A DNA stretch of 5,976 bases from an uncultured Burkholderiaceae bacterium. Lineage in GTDB: Bacteria; Pseudomonadota; Gammaproteobacteria; Burkholderiales; Burkholderiaceae. The translations under genes were made by a program, and so were the position numbers. Shown here one piece after another: positions 1 to 5,976 of this stretch. The stretch is from positions 1 through 5,976 of the forward strand of contig CALMCK010000248.1 in NCBI GenBank assembly GCA_937862845.1, given 5' to 3'. Under the pieces are notes generated by a model. That model did not search any database, had not been told where the DNA came from, and saw only the letters and a list, made by a program, of their open reading frames with translations. Position 1 is the first letter of the stretch, and each line of letters opens with the position of its first letter.

Positions 1-93
1 TGCACCGATGATGCTGTAAGGCCCAATGCTGACATTGACGCCAAGTTCGGCGCCTTTGTCGATCAATGCGGTGGGGTGAATCTGAACTGCCAT
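1..93 (-). CDS. lpxA: LpxA, UDP-N-acetylglucosamine O-acyltransferase (N-terminal 31 codons only)
   Basis: Seen: an ATG at 93-91 opens a frame that runs off the left edge after exactly 31 codons. It begins MAVQIHPTALIDKGAELGVN and continues with VSIGPYSIIGA. The IHPTA(L/I)ID-x-GA-x-(L/I)G-x-(N)V-x-IGP-(F/Y) pattern is the first coil of the LpxA left-handed parallel beta-helix. A strong Shine-Dalgarno AGAGGA (104-99) sits 5 nt before the ATG, which fixes the start. Known: LpxA transfers an R-3-hydroxyacyl chain from ACP to the 3-OH of UDP-GlcNAc in the cytoplasm, the first step of lipid A synthesis. Context: it lies 24 nt after the fabZ stop, the usual fabZ-lpxA order. The catalytic histidine and the residues that set acyl-chain length are outside the window. 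LpxD shares the fold, but a second lpxD here is unlikely given the position and the N-terminal sequence. Confidence 0.93.
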   Translation of the reverse strand, partial: MAVQIHPTALIDKGAELGVNVSIGPYSIIGA

Positions 94-117
94 GTTAATC
101 CTCTTTTGCCTTGCCAA

Positions 118-597
118 TTAAACGTTGGCGCGATACGCGCACATGAGCTCCGCCTCGGCAACCACTTCGCCGTCGACCAATGCTTGCACATCAAATTTTG
201 CGAAACCACGAATCACACGTTTCAGGCGCGTTTCGAGACGAAGCTGGTCTCCTGGCACAACAGGTTTTTTAAAGCGTACGTTTTCCATGCCGACGAAATA
301 AAACAGTGCATCAGGGTGCGACTCTTGAACCCACAGCAAAGCCGAAGCCTGTGCCAATGCTTCCATAATCAAAACACCAGGCATCACTGGGTTGCGCGGA
401 AAGTGCCCAGGGAAAAATGGTTCATTCATCGACACGTTTTTAATCGCCACCAAGTAATCATTCAAGCGCCAGTCCAACACGCGGTCCACCAACAAAAAGG
501 GATAACGGTGTGGGATTCGTTCCATGATGGAGTTGATGTCATATCCCGGCTCAACTGGGTTTGTGTTTTCTGTTTTTGCAGTCATAGTTTTTCTCAT
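118..597 (-). CDS. fabZ: FabZ, (3R)-hydroxyacyl-ACP dehydratase
   Basis: Seen: 159 codons ending in TAA. The hot-dog fold signature is intact: IPHRYPFLLVDRV at residues 28-40, NEPFFPGHFP at 58-67 and MPGVLIMEALAQ at 72-83. H65 and E79 match the catalytic His/Glu pair (H54 and E68 in E. coli), with the same 14-residue spacing. The RFKKPVVPGDQL motif follows at 108-119. Known: FabZ dehydrates 3-hydroxyacyl-ACP to trans-2-enoyl-ACP in type II fatty acid synthesis. It competes with LpxA and LpxD for 3-hydroxyacyl-ACP, which is why it sits between them. Start: the ATG at 597 lies 10 nt after the lpxD stop but has no clear Shine-Dalgarno. A second in-frame ATG at 585 has a TGAGA 6 nt upstream and would give 155 residues. 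The E. coli enzyme has 151 residues, so both starts are credible. The 20 or so residues before the conserved core look non-conserved. No defect is seen. Confidence 0.97.
   Translation of the reverse strand: MRKTMTAKTENTNPVEPGYDINSIMERIPHRYPFLLVDRVLDWRLNDYLVAIKNVSMNEPFFPGHFPRNPVMPGVLIMEALAQASALLWVQESHPDALFYFVGMENVRFKKPVVPGDQLRLETRLKRVIRGFAKFDVQALVDGEVVAEAELMCAYRANV
592..596 (-). promoter_or_regulatory. Possible Shine-Dalgarno for the downstream fabZ start
   Basis: On the minus strand TGAGA lies 6 nt before the in-frame ATG at 585-583. The site overlaps the upstream ATG at 597-595, which itself has no purine-rich element before it (the preceding bases read TAACCTTTGGTAA). If ribosomes use this site, FabZ loses its first four residues. 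Alternatively, the ATG at 597 is reached by coupling from the lpxD stop 10 nt away. The evidence is weak: a short match only. Confidence 0.35.
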
Positions 598-607
598 TTA
601 CCAAAGG

Positions 608-1687
608 TTATTTATTTTTTTCCAATGCGCGCAAACGCTTGCGCAAATCCGACAGATGACGAATCAAAGACGCATTGCGCTCCCACTCTCGATGCGGCAT
701 GGGTGGAAACACACCCGAATACTGCCCTGCCTCAGTGATGGAGCTCGGCACAGCAGTCGCTGCAGAAATCACCGTGCCATCGGCAATGCTCAAATGCCCG
801 CCAATCATCGCCGCGCCGCCAATCATGCAGTTCGCGCCAATCACAGCGCTGCCTGCAATCCCGACACACGATGCAATCGCTGTGTGCGCGCCAACCACGC
901 AATTATGGGCGATTTGTATCTGATTGTCGAGTTTTACGCCATTGTGTATCACGGTGTCGCTCAAAGCGCCGCGGTCGATGCAAGTGTTTGCGCCGATTTC
1001 AACATCGTCACCGATGATGACACGGCCAACTTGCGGAATTTTTTGCCAACCATTCGGCGTCGGTGCGAAGCCAAAACCATCCGAACCAATCACCACGCCT
1101 GCGTGCACAATACCGCGCGCACCGACTTCACAAGCATGGTACACCGTCACATTCGGATGTATCGTCGTGTCATCACCAATCCGAGCATCCTCGCCAATCA
1201 CCACGCCCGCACACAAACGCACGCGCGCACCAATCTGCGCACCAGCAGCAATAACCACACGCGCATCGATCTGTGCACTGGCATCGACACAGGCACTCCC
1301 ATCCACGACTGCGCTCGCATGCACGCCGGCAATGACGGGGCGATTGAGGTACAGTTGTTGGGCGACATGCGCATACACCACATACGGATTTTCGCTGACG
1401 ACATAGGTCGTGTCGGCGCATGAGTGCTTGTTGTCAATCAAATAATCATAATCTGCCTGCGCCAAAACCACCGCACTGGCGCGACTGCTGATCAGCTGCT
1501 CGCGCAAATTGGCATTGCTTAAAAAAGCAAAAGCCCCAGACCCAGCCAGATCCAGTGGTGCAATGTGATGAACCCGTGTGGTACTGGCATCGCCATGCAC
1601 CGTCAATGGCAAGGCCAGACTTATAAATAATTCAGCCAGCGATAATGCAGGCACTGTCGCTGGCTTGAAGGACATGTTACTTGTCAT
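608..1687 (-). CDS. lpxD: LpxD, UDP-3-O-(3-hydroxyacyl)glucosamine N-acyltransferase
   Basis: Seen: 359 codons ending in TAA. Residues 1 to about 110 form the N-terminal uridine-binding-type domain (SLAEL, then [15 protein letters not shown] and ASAVVLA). About 115-310 is a long run of hexapeptide repeats ([ILV]-G-x-x-x-x type) forming a left-handed beta-helix, with the LpxD-typical GSDGFGFAP at 201-209 and CIDRGAL at 236-242. H261 in [14 protein letters not shown] matches the catalytic H239 of E. coli, and H298 in [10 protein letters not shown] matches H276 with the same 37-residue spacing. The C-terminal helix is basic ([12 protein letters not shown]). Known: LpxD adds a second 3-hydroxyacyl chain from ACP to the 2-amine of UDP-3-O-acyl-GlcN, the third lipid A step, in the cytoplasm. 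Start: ATG at 1687 with AGAGA (1700-1696) 8 nt upstream; a second ATG lies four codons in. The gene follows a terminator-like hairpin, so its expression may be lower than that of skp. Confidence 0.97.
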   Translation of the reverse strand: MTSNMSFKPATVPALSLAELFISLALPLTVHGDASTTRVHHIAPLDLAGSGAFAFLSNANLREQLISSRASAVVLAQADYDYLIDNKHSCADTTYVVSENPYVVYAHVAQQLYLNRPVIAGVHASAVVDGSACVDASAQIDARVVIAAGAQIGARVRLCAGVVIGEDARIGDDTTIHPNVTVYHACEVGARGIVHAGVVIGSDGFGFAPTPNGWQKIPQVGRVIIGDDVEIGANTCIDRGALSDTVIHNGVKLDNQIQIAHNCVVGAHTAIASCVGIAGSAVIGANCMIGGAAMIGGHLSIADGTVISAATAVPSSITEAGQYSGVFPPMPHREWERNASLIRHLSDLRKRLRALEKNK

Positions 1688-1719
1688 TTAAACGATCTCT
1701 TTTTTTGAGGGGCTTGATT

Positions 1720-1749
1720 AAAAACGCCGATGTGACCATCGGCGTCTCT
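1720..1749 (-). terminator. Rho-independent terminator or attenuator hairpin between skp and lpxD
   Basis: Seen on the minus strand: ACGCCGATG (1745-1737), loop GTCA (1736-1733), CATCGGCGT (1732-1724). This is a perfect 9-bp stem with six G-C pairs and a 4-nt loop, followed at once by TTTT (1723-1720) and then AA. The last stem base is also T, so the U-tract is five long. The flanking AGAG (1749-1746) can pair with those U residues by A-U and G-U pairs. The stem starts 10 nt after the skp stop codon. On the plus strand no T-run follows it, so it is oriented for the operon strand. Inference: an intrinsic terminator, probably partial, since lpxD and fabZ must still be expressed. It could instead stabilise the 3' end of a bamA-skp transcript. 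Confidence 0.75.
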
Positions 1750-1755
1750 GTCAAA

Positions 1756-2253
1756 TTACTTCAGACCTTCAATTAGCTTGGGGGTCAAATCGTATTCGGC
1801 TTTGACGTATGCGGCTTCAGTCACCACCAAGTCGTAACCTTCTTTTTGGGCGATGCTTTTCACCAATGCATCGGCCTTACCCAACAATGTTTGCATCATG
1901 TTGTTTTGTGCCGTGGCATAGTCTGATTCGAATTTGGCGCGTTCGGTTTCAAATCCGTCGATTTCTTGCTTGAGCGCTTTTTCACGCCCTTCTCGTTGAG
2001 CATCTGTGAGTGTTGGGTAGTCTTTTTCGTATTGCTCATTTTTTGAGCGAATACTGGCGGCCTTGCTGCTCAAAGAAGCATCGCGACTTTTAAACTGTGA
2101 CTCTAATTGCGAGCGGGCTGATTTTGCTTGGTTTGACTCAGCCAGCAAGCGATCCACATTCACCACACCCACTTTAAACTGCTGCGCCGACGCCATACTT
2201 GAAATGGACAAACCCGCACAAAGGGTTGCAATCATCAATGATACTTTTTTCAT
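1756..2253 (-). CDS. skp: Skp/OmpH periplasmic chaperone
   Basis: Seen: 165 codons ending in TAA. There is a typical signal peptide: MKK, then a hydrophobic stretch, then SSMASA with predicted cleavage after A23, leaving QQFKVGVVNVDRLL at the mature N-terminus. This first strand with V-x-V-D-x-(L/V)L is the Skp/OmpH family start. Residues about 45-125 are rich in charged residues, Ser, Ala and Gln and look like the two long helices of the coiled-coil tentacle. The end, EGYDLVVTEAAYVKAEYDLTPKLIEGLK, is the family's C-terminal strand and helix. The length is close to E. coli Skp (161). Known: trimeric Skp holds unfolded outer-membrane proteins in the periplasm and hands them to the BAM complex. 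Start: ATG at 2253 with AAAGGA (2264-2259) 5 nt upstream. It lies 21 nt after bamA and is very likely co-transcribed with it. A terminator-like hairpin follows the stop codon. Confidence 0.95.
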   Translation of the reverse strand: MKKVSLMIATLCAGLSISSMASAQQFKVGVVNVDRLLAESNQAKSARSQLESQFKSRDASLSSKAASIRSKNEQYEKDYPTLTDAQREGREKALKQEIDGFETERAKFESDYATAQNNMMQTLLGKADALVKSIAQKEGYDLVVTEAAYVKAEYDLTPKLIEGLK

Positions 2254-2274
2254 GTTTTTCCTTTAAATTTTGTT

Positions 2275-4653
2275 TTAGAACGAAGTGCCAATTTGGAATT
2301 GGAAACGCTCCGTTTTATCAGTTTCTTTTTTATTGAGGGGCATGGCGTAACTGAATTTAAGCGGACCAATGGGTGAATTCCAGCTTAAACCCACACCGTA
2401 GGAGTAACGTAAACCGTTCGCACCCGATGCCGTGATTTTTTCAGAGTCGGCCCACAAGCCTGCCGCATCGGCAAAACCAAACAAGCGCACTCCGCGGTTT
2501 TTCGACATACCTGGGAATGGGAATTGCAATTCGGTGTTTAACACGAATTTTTTAGAGCCTCCCAAGCGATTGCCTGCCGCATCTACTGGTCCAATCGAAT
2601 TGGACTCATAACCACGCACAGAGCCCAAACCACCCGCGTATAAATTTTTAAAGAATGGGTAGTCGCCTTTGCTGCTGCCATAGCCACGCCCATAGTCAAA
2701 CTGTGAGTTGAACGCAAAAGTGATGTACTTGGACAGTGGAATGTATTGCTGGTATTGGTAAGTCGCTTTGTAGTATTTCAGATCGCCGACAGGCGCAAGC
2801 CCCAGAGTGAGCCGTTGATAAATCCCTCGATTAGGGGTATAACTTGAGTCGCGCGTATCGTAACTCCAACCAGCAGTCAGCTCGTAAGAATTAAAACGCT
2901 TAGTCGAGGTCGCAACATTACCGTTATGACGAGACAAGAAATCTAAGTATGACGCTGGGCTAGCAGCCGCATCCAACTGAATTCGGTTACTCTCTGGGTT
3001 AACGCCAAAGTACACACGATGCTTTTCAGAAACAGGAATGCCGTAACTTAAGCTAAAACCGTAGGTCGTGTATTTCACATCTGAAACACTTACTTTTGAA
3101 CCATCAAACGTGCGGTAATAAGCAGAGATGTCTTGACTCACACCATCTTTTGTGAAATACGGATTACTCGTCGACAAAGCCAAGCTTCGGCTGGACTTAC
3201 TTGTGTCAACATCTGCACTCAAGCGCTGGCCTGTGCCCATAAAATTGCTCTCGGAAATCGAACCTGTCAAGCTCACCTTATCAGACGAGCTGTACCCCAA
3301 ACCAAGCTTGAGCGCACCAGTGGCCACTTCTTTGACGGTATAGTTCACGTCCACTTGATTGTTGGTGCCTTCGACTGGCTGCACATCAACCACCACTTCA
3401 CTAAAGTAACCCAAACGGTCAATGCGGTCACGAGAGACCTGTACCTTGCTGTCATCAAACACAGCACTTTCCATTTGACGAACTTCACGGCGAATCACGT
3501 CGTCTTGGGTGCGCGAGTTGCCCATCACATTGATGCGGCGCACGTACACGCGCTCTTGCGGGTCAATCACGATGGTGACATCCACGGTTTGCGTTTCACG
3601 GTTGGCCACGGGCTTGACATCAATTTTGGCCAAGGCGTAACCTTCGCGCCCCAAACGCTGCTTCACTTTGTCAACAATGGCGCTGATTTTGCTGCGTGAG
3701 TACACGGCATTGTTAGAGTATTTGACGATTTTTTCGATGTCTTCACGTGGGATTTCTTTAAGGTCACCCGTGAACCCGAGGTGGCTGACTCGATACTGAA
3801 CGCCTTCTGTGACATCCATGATGATGTCCAAACCTTTGCCATCTTCGCTGGCAGGTGTTTGCACATTGGTGAAATTGAAATCCATGTAACCACGGTCAAA
3901 ATAAACACCGCGCACGGCTTCTAAATCCGTGTTGAATTTTTCAGGGGTAAAACGACTGTCTTTGGTGTACCAAGAAAACAAACCGTTGCGGTTGGTTTCC
4001 ATCGCGCTGCGAATGGCACGGTCAGAGATTTGCTCGTTGCCGTTGATGGTGATGTGTTTGACCTTGGTAAATTTACCCTCAACGATTTTCAGAGCGACCG
4101 CCACTTGATTGCGGTCTTCTTTGGCAACATCCGAGGTGATTTCCACATTGACCAAGCCTGCTTCAGCATACATGCCTTGCAGTTCGGCCTTCACGCGTTC
4201 GAGCAACTCTGGGTTGTAGGCATAGCCTTGGGCAAAACCATTTTGTTTCAATGTCGCCAGAACTGCTTTTTTCTCAAACTGCTTCATGCCTGAGATGGTC
4301 AAATCCGCAATGGTCGGGCGCTCGACCACTTTGACGGTCAGCACTGTTCCGTCTAAACCGACGCTGACATCATCGTACAGGCCTGACGCGTACAGTGCTT
4401 TAACCACATCAGTGCCTTTATCGGCATTGAATCGCTGGCCGACTTTGACTGGAATGATGTTGAGCACACTCGCGGGATCGCTGCGTTGCAGGCCGTTGAT
4501 TCGAATATCACTCAATACCACAGAGCCAATCGCAGCCGCTGATGCGGTACTGGCTGTCTCTGTGCTGGTTTGTGCATGCGCCAACATGGGCGCTGTCGCA
4601 AACAAACTGGCGACCAAAAGGGCTGTGTAACGCGGGGCAAATTTTACCGACAT
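2275..4653 (-). CDS. bamA: BamA, outer-membrane protein assembly factor (Omp85 family)
   Basis: Seen: 792 codons ending in TAA; E. coli BamA has 810. The signal peptide has basic residues K4 and R8, a hydrophobic core and probable cleavage after AHA27. Five POTRA domains follow at roughly 46-112 (VLSDIRINGLQR), 113-193, 194-285 (VKHITINGNEQISD), 286-366 and 367-442 (YVRRINVMGNSRTQDDVIRRE). The C-terminal 16-stranded barrel runs from about 445 to 792. The loop-6 signature VRGYE is at 679-683 within GGLGSVRGYESNSIGP. The chain ends in FQFQIGTSF, a beta-signal with terminal Phe. Known: BamA is the essential core of the BAM complex, which folds and inserts beta-barrel proteins into the outer membrane. 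Start: ATG at 4653 with TAGGA (4663-4659) 5 nt upstream. It sits 109 nt after rseP and 21 nt before skp, so the OMP insertase and its delivery chaperone are linked. No frameshift or missing domain is seen. Confidence 0.98.
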   Translation of the reverse strand: MSVKFAPRYTALLVASLFATAPMLAHAQTSTETASTASAAAIGSVVLSDIRINGLQRSDPASVLNIIPVKVGQRFNADKGTDVVKALYASGLYDDVSVGLDGTVLTVKVVERPTIADLTISGMKQFEKKAVLATLKQNGFAQGYAYNPELLERVKAELQGMYAEAGLVNVEITSDVAKEDRNQVAVALKIVEGKFTKVKHITINGNEQISDRAIRSAMETNRNGLFSWYTKDSRFTPEKFNTDLEAVRGVYFDRGYMDFNFTNVQTPASEDGKGLDIIMDVTEGVQYRVSHLGFTGDLKEIPREDIEKIVKYSNNAVYSRSKISAIVDKVKQRLGREGYALAKIDVKPVANRETQTVDVTIVIDPQERVYVRRINVMGNSRTQDDVIRREVRQMESAVFDDSKVQVSRDRIDRLGYFSEVVVDVQPVEGTNNQVDVNYTVKEVATGALKLGLGYSSSDKVSLTGSISESNFMGTGQRLSADVDTSKSSRSLALSTSNPYFTKDGVSQDISAYYRTFDGSKVSVSDVKYTTYGFSLSYGIPVSEKHRVYFGVNPESNRIQLDAAASPASYLDFLSRHNGNVATSTKRFNSYELTAGWSYDTRDSSYTPNRGIYQRLTLGLAPVGDLKYYKATYQYQQYIPLSKYITFAFNSQFDYGRGYGSSKGDYPFFKNLYAGGLGSVRGYESNSIGPVDAAGNRLGGSKKFVLNTELQFPFPGMSKNRGVRLFGFADAAGLWADSEKITASGANGLRYSYGVGLSWNSPIGPLKFSYAMPLNKKETDKTERFQFQIGTSF

Positions 4654-4762
4654 AGTTTTCCTATTTTCAATGAGTACACACAGACGTCAACCCGTTAAGC
4701 CTTTGTTCGCAAAAGGGTTTTAAGTCCAAGAAATGACACCACTGTTTGAATTACCGCGCATT
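4654..4762 (-). other. rseP-bamA intergenic region (109 nt)
   Basis: This is the longest non-coding stretch in the window. At its bamA end it carries a clear Shine-Dalgarno TAGGA (4663-4659). In the middle, on the minus strand, CCTTTT and AAAGG flank GCGAAC (4716-4700), giving a short bulged stem. An alternative outer AACCC/GGGTT pairing uses 4719-4715 with 4693-4689. No T-run follows, so it is not an intrinsic terminator. I could not identify a convincing sigma-70 or sigma-E promoter: the only good -35-like hexamer (TTGACG) is too close to the start codon. A bamA-specific promoter or mRNA structure remains possible but is not shown. Confidence 0.4.
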
Positions 4763-5976
4763 TTAACTGAATAAGCGCATGAAGTCATTATAAAAAGCAA
4801 TTCCCATAAACATCAGCAAAAACGCCATACCCGCTGCCTGACCAACGGCCAAAACACGGGGAGAAACAGGTTTGCCTTTAAATACTTCGATGACATAGTA
4901 CATCAAATGGCCGCCGTCAAGCGTGGGGATGGGCAATAAATTTAACACACCCAAACTCACGGACAACCAAGCCAAAACATTCACAAAATCTCGAACCCCT
5001 GACTTAGCGCCCTCTCCCATAACTTGTGCAATGCTCACGGGCCCGCCAATGTTTTTCAGACTGAGCTGACCTGTGGCCATTTTATACAAGCCTTTTGCCG
5101 TCATGCGGGTCGAAAAAACCGCTTGATCGAGTCCTTTTTTCAGTGCATCCATCGCACCAACATGTATTTGCTGGGTCTGCGTTTGCAAAAAACCCACGCC
5201 AATCATGCCCTGCGTTTTGGTGACTGTTTGACCATTTTCTTTGACGCCCACCTCTTGCGCTTGTGGCGTGACATTTAACGTCAGCGCTTGTCCATTGCGC
5301 AACACATCGAGCGTCAAAACCTGCCCCGCACTGGCCTGTATCCGTTTAACGGCTGACTTGCGCGATTCAAGCGATTCGGTGGTTTGTCCATTGACGGCAA
5401 CAACGATGTCGCCCACTTGCAAGCCCGCCTGTGCAGCAGCGCTTTTATCGTTGACGATTGAGCCCACGCTCATCGGCATGACCTGAGGCAGCAAACCTAT
5501 TTTCTCTTGCCAATCGGACTGTTCAATGCTCAACGCAGAGACATCGATGCGCCCAGACTTGGCCTCGCCCACCGCATTGCGCCAGCTCAAGTCGATGCTT
5601 TTTTTATCAAAAACAGCAACTAATACCTCACGCGACACATCGGACCAGTCAGCCACAGATCGGTCATTGATTTGCGTCACCACATCGCCTGTTTGCATGC
5701 CTAAATTTGCGGCCAAACTCTGCGCCGCAGGCATTTGGGCATTCGGCAACGTCACCTGACGATTGCCATAGCCCAAACAGACAAACACCAAAGCCGCAAA
5801 AATCAAATTTACCGCAGGCCCCGCCACGACGATGGCCATGCGTTGCCACACGCTTTTAGAGGGAAAAGTTCCTTCTGTGTTTTGAGGCTCGGCATTCTCA
5901 TCGGTGACAATCGAATACTCGCCCGCCATTTTCACATAGCCGCCCAGTGGAATCATGGCGATGCAAAACACCGTGC
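4763..5976 (-). CDS. rseP: RseP, site-2 zinc metalloprotease (5' end outside window)
   Basis: Seen: an open frame entering at the right edge and ending in TAA at 4765-4763, about 403 codons, against roughly 450 in E. coli RseP. The missing 50 or so residues should hold the first membrane helix and the HExxH zinc motif. Numbering from the Val codon at 5971: IPLGGYVKM at 7-15, a membrane segment about 44-67 with AGPAVN, a PDZ-N core at about 85-106 (GMQTGDVVTQIN), a PDZ-C core at about 177-196 (AGLQVGDIVVAVNG), NIGGP at 307-311, and LLPIPTLDGGH at 345-355. D352 there corresponds to the zinc-ligand Asp (D402 in E. coli). A last membrane helix lies at about 372-395, ending NDFMRLFS. Known: RseP is an inner-membrane protease that cleaves anti-sigma-E RseA after DegS, and also removes leftover signal peptides. 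Context: it sits upstream of bamA, the usual arrangement in this cluster. The GTG at 5971 is internal, not a start. Confidence 0.96.
   Translation of the reverse strand, partial: TVFCIAMIPLGGYVKMAGEYSIVTDENAEPQNTEGTFPSKSVWQRMAIVVAGPAVNLIFAALVFVCLGYGNRQVTLPNAQMPAAQSLAANLGMQTGDVVTQINDRSVADWSDVSREVLVAVFDKKSIDLSWRNAVGEAKSGRIDVSALSIEQSDWQEKIGLLPQVMPMSVGSIVNDKSAAAQAGLQVGDIVVAVNGQTTESLESRKSAVKRIQASAGQVLTLDVLRNGQALTLNVTPQAQEVGVKENGQTVTKTQGMIGVGFLQTQTQQIHVGAMDALKKGLDQAVFSTRMTAKGLYKMATGQLSLKNIGGPVSIAQVMGEGAKSGVRDFVNVLAWLSVSLGVLNLLPIPTLDGGHLMYYVIEVFKGKPVSPRVLAVGQAAGMAFLLMFMGIAFYNDFMRLFS

Noticed and set aside
76..738. Plus-strand open frame of 220 codons opposite fabZ and spanning the fabZ-lpxD junction.
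   Set aside because: It crosses two real genes and their intergenic gap in antisense, has no recognisable domain, and reads as low-complexity antisense of conserved FabZ motifs.
524..1423. Long plus-strand open frame (299 codons) opposite lpxD and the end of fabZ, rich in His, Asn, Arg and Thr with a repeat-like look; also the overlapping 924-1406 frame.
   Set aside because: It is the antisense of the lpxD hexapeptide repeats. The periodic Ala/Gly/Ile/Val codons of the beta-helix suppress stops and give the apparent repeats. No family is recognisable and no ribosome site was identified, while the opposite strand encodes a complete LpxD with its catalytic histidine.
2499..2625. VRGYE in place of the E. 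coli-type VRGF in BamA loop 6, as a possible anomaly.
   Set aside because: As far as I recall, the Phe/Tyr exchange at this position occurs within Omp85 proteins. The rest of the barrel and the terminal beta-signal are normal.
3133..3699. Plus-strand open frame of 188 codons opposite the BamA POTRA/barrel region, and smaller ones at 4030-4293 and 4286-4630.
   Set aside because: All lie wholly inside the intact bamA gene on the other strand and show no family features.
4660..4693. TTGACG with a 16-nt spacer to GAAAAT upstream of bamA, as a sigma-70 promoter.
   Set aside because: Transcription would begin within a few bases of the ATG, downstream of the clear TAGGA ribosome site, making that site useless. 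The match is probably chance.
5969..5971. GTG as a possible rseP start codon.
   Set aside because: The frame stays open to the window edge (an ACG codon precedes it), and the protein begins mid-domain just before the conserved IPLGGYVKM. The real start must lie beyond 5976.

Overview
The window holds one conserved envelope-biogenesis gene cluster. All genes lie on the minus strand and are transcribed from the right end towards the left: rseP (5' end cut by the window edge), bamA, skp/ompH, lpxD, fabZ and the first 31 codons of lpxA (cut by the left edge). Together they cover regulated intramembrane proteolysis, outer-membrane protein delivery and assembly, lipid A acylation, and the fatty-acid dehydration step that competes with lipid A synthesis for the same acyl-ACP pool.

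The gene order and protein families indicate a Gram-negative proteobacterium. The particular FabZ, LpxD and BamA sequences look most like Betaproteobacteria (Burkholderiales). The base composition is intermediate rather than strongly GC-rich, which suggests one of the lower-GC members. This placement rests on recognition of the sequences and was not tested by any search. Genus and species cannot be told from the window.

Region by region (right to left): 5976-4763 is the RseP site-2 protease without its N-terminal HExxH part; 4762-4654 is a 109-nt gap, the longest non-coding stretch here; 4653-2275 is full-length BamA; 2253-1756 is the periplasmic chaperone Skp; 1755-1688 is a 68-nt spacer holding a strong hairpin plus U-tract that looks like an intrinsic terminator or attenuator; 1687-608 is LpxD; 597-118 is FabZ; 93-1 is the start of LpxA. 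All genes are on one strand with spacings of 10 to 109 nt, so read-through transcription of the whole set is likely, subject to the hairpin after skp.

I see no mobile element, CRISPR array, RNA gene, broken gene or unfamiliar protein. The long plus-strand reading frames opposite lpxD, fabZ and bamA are antisense shadows. I did not find an undescribed system. The most useful non-routine observation is the terminator-like hairpin inside the operon between skp and lpxD.
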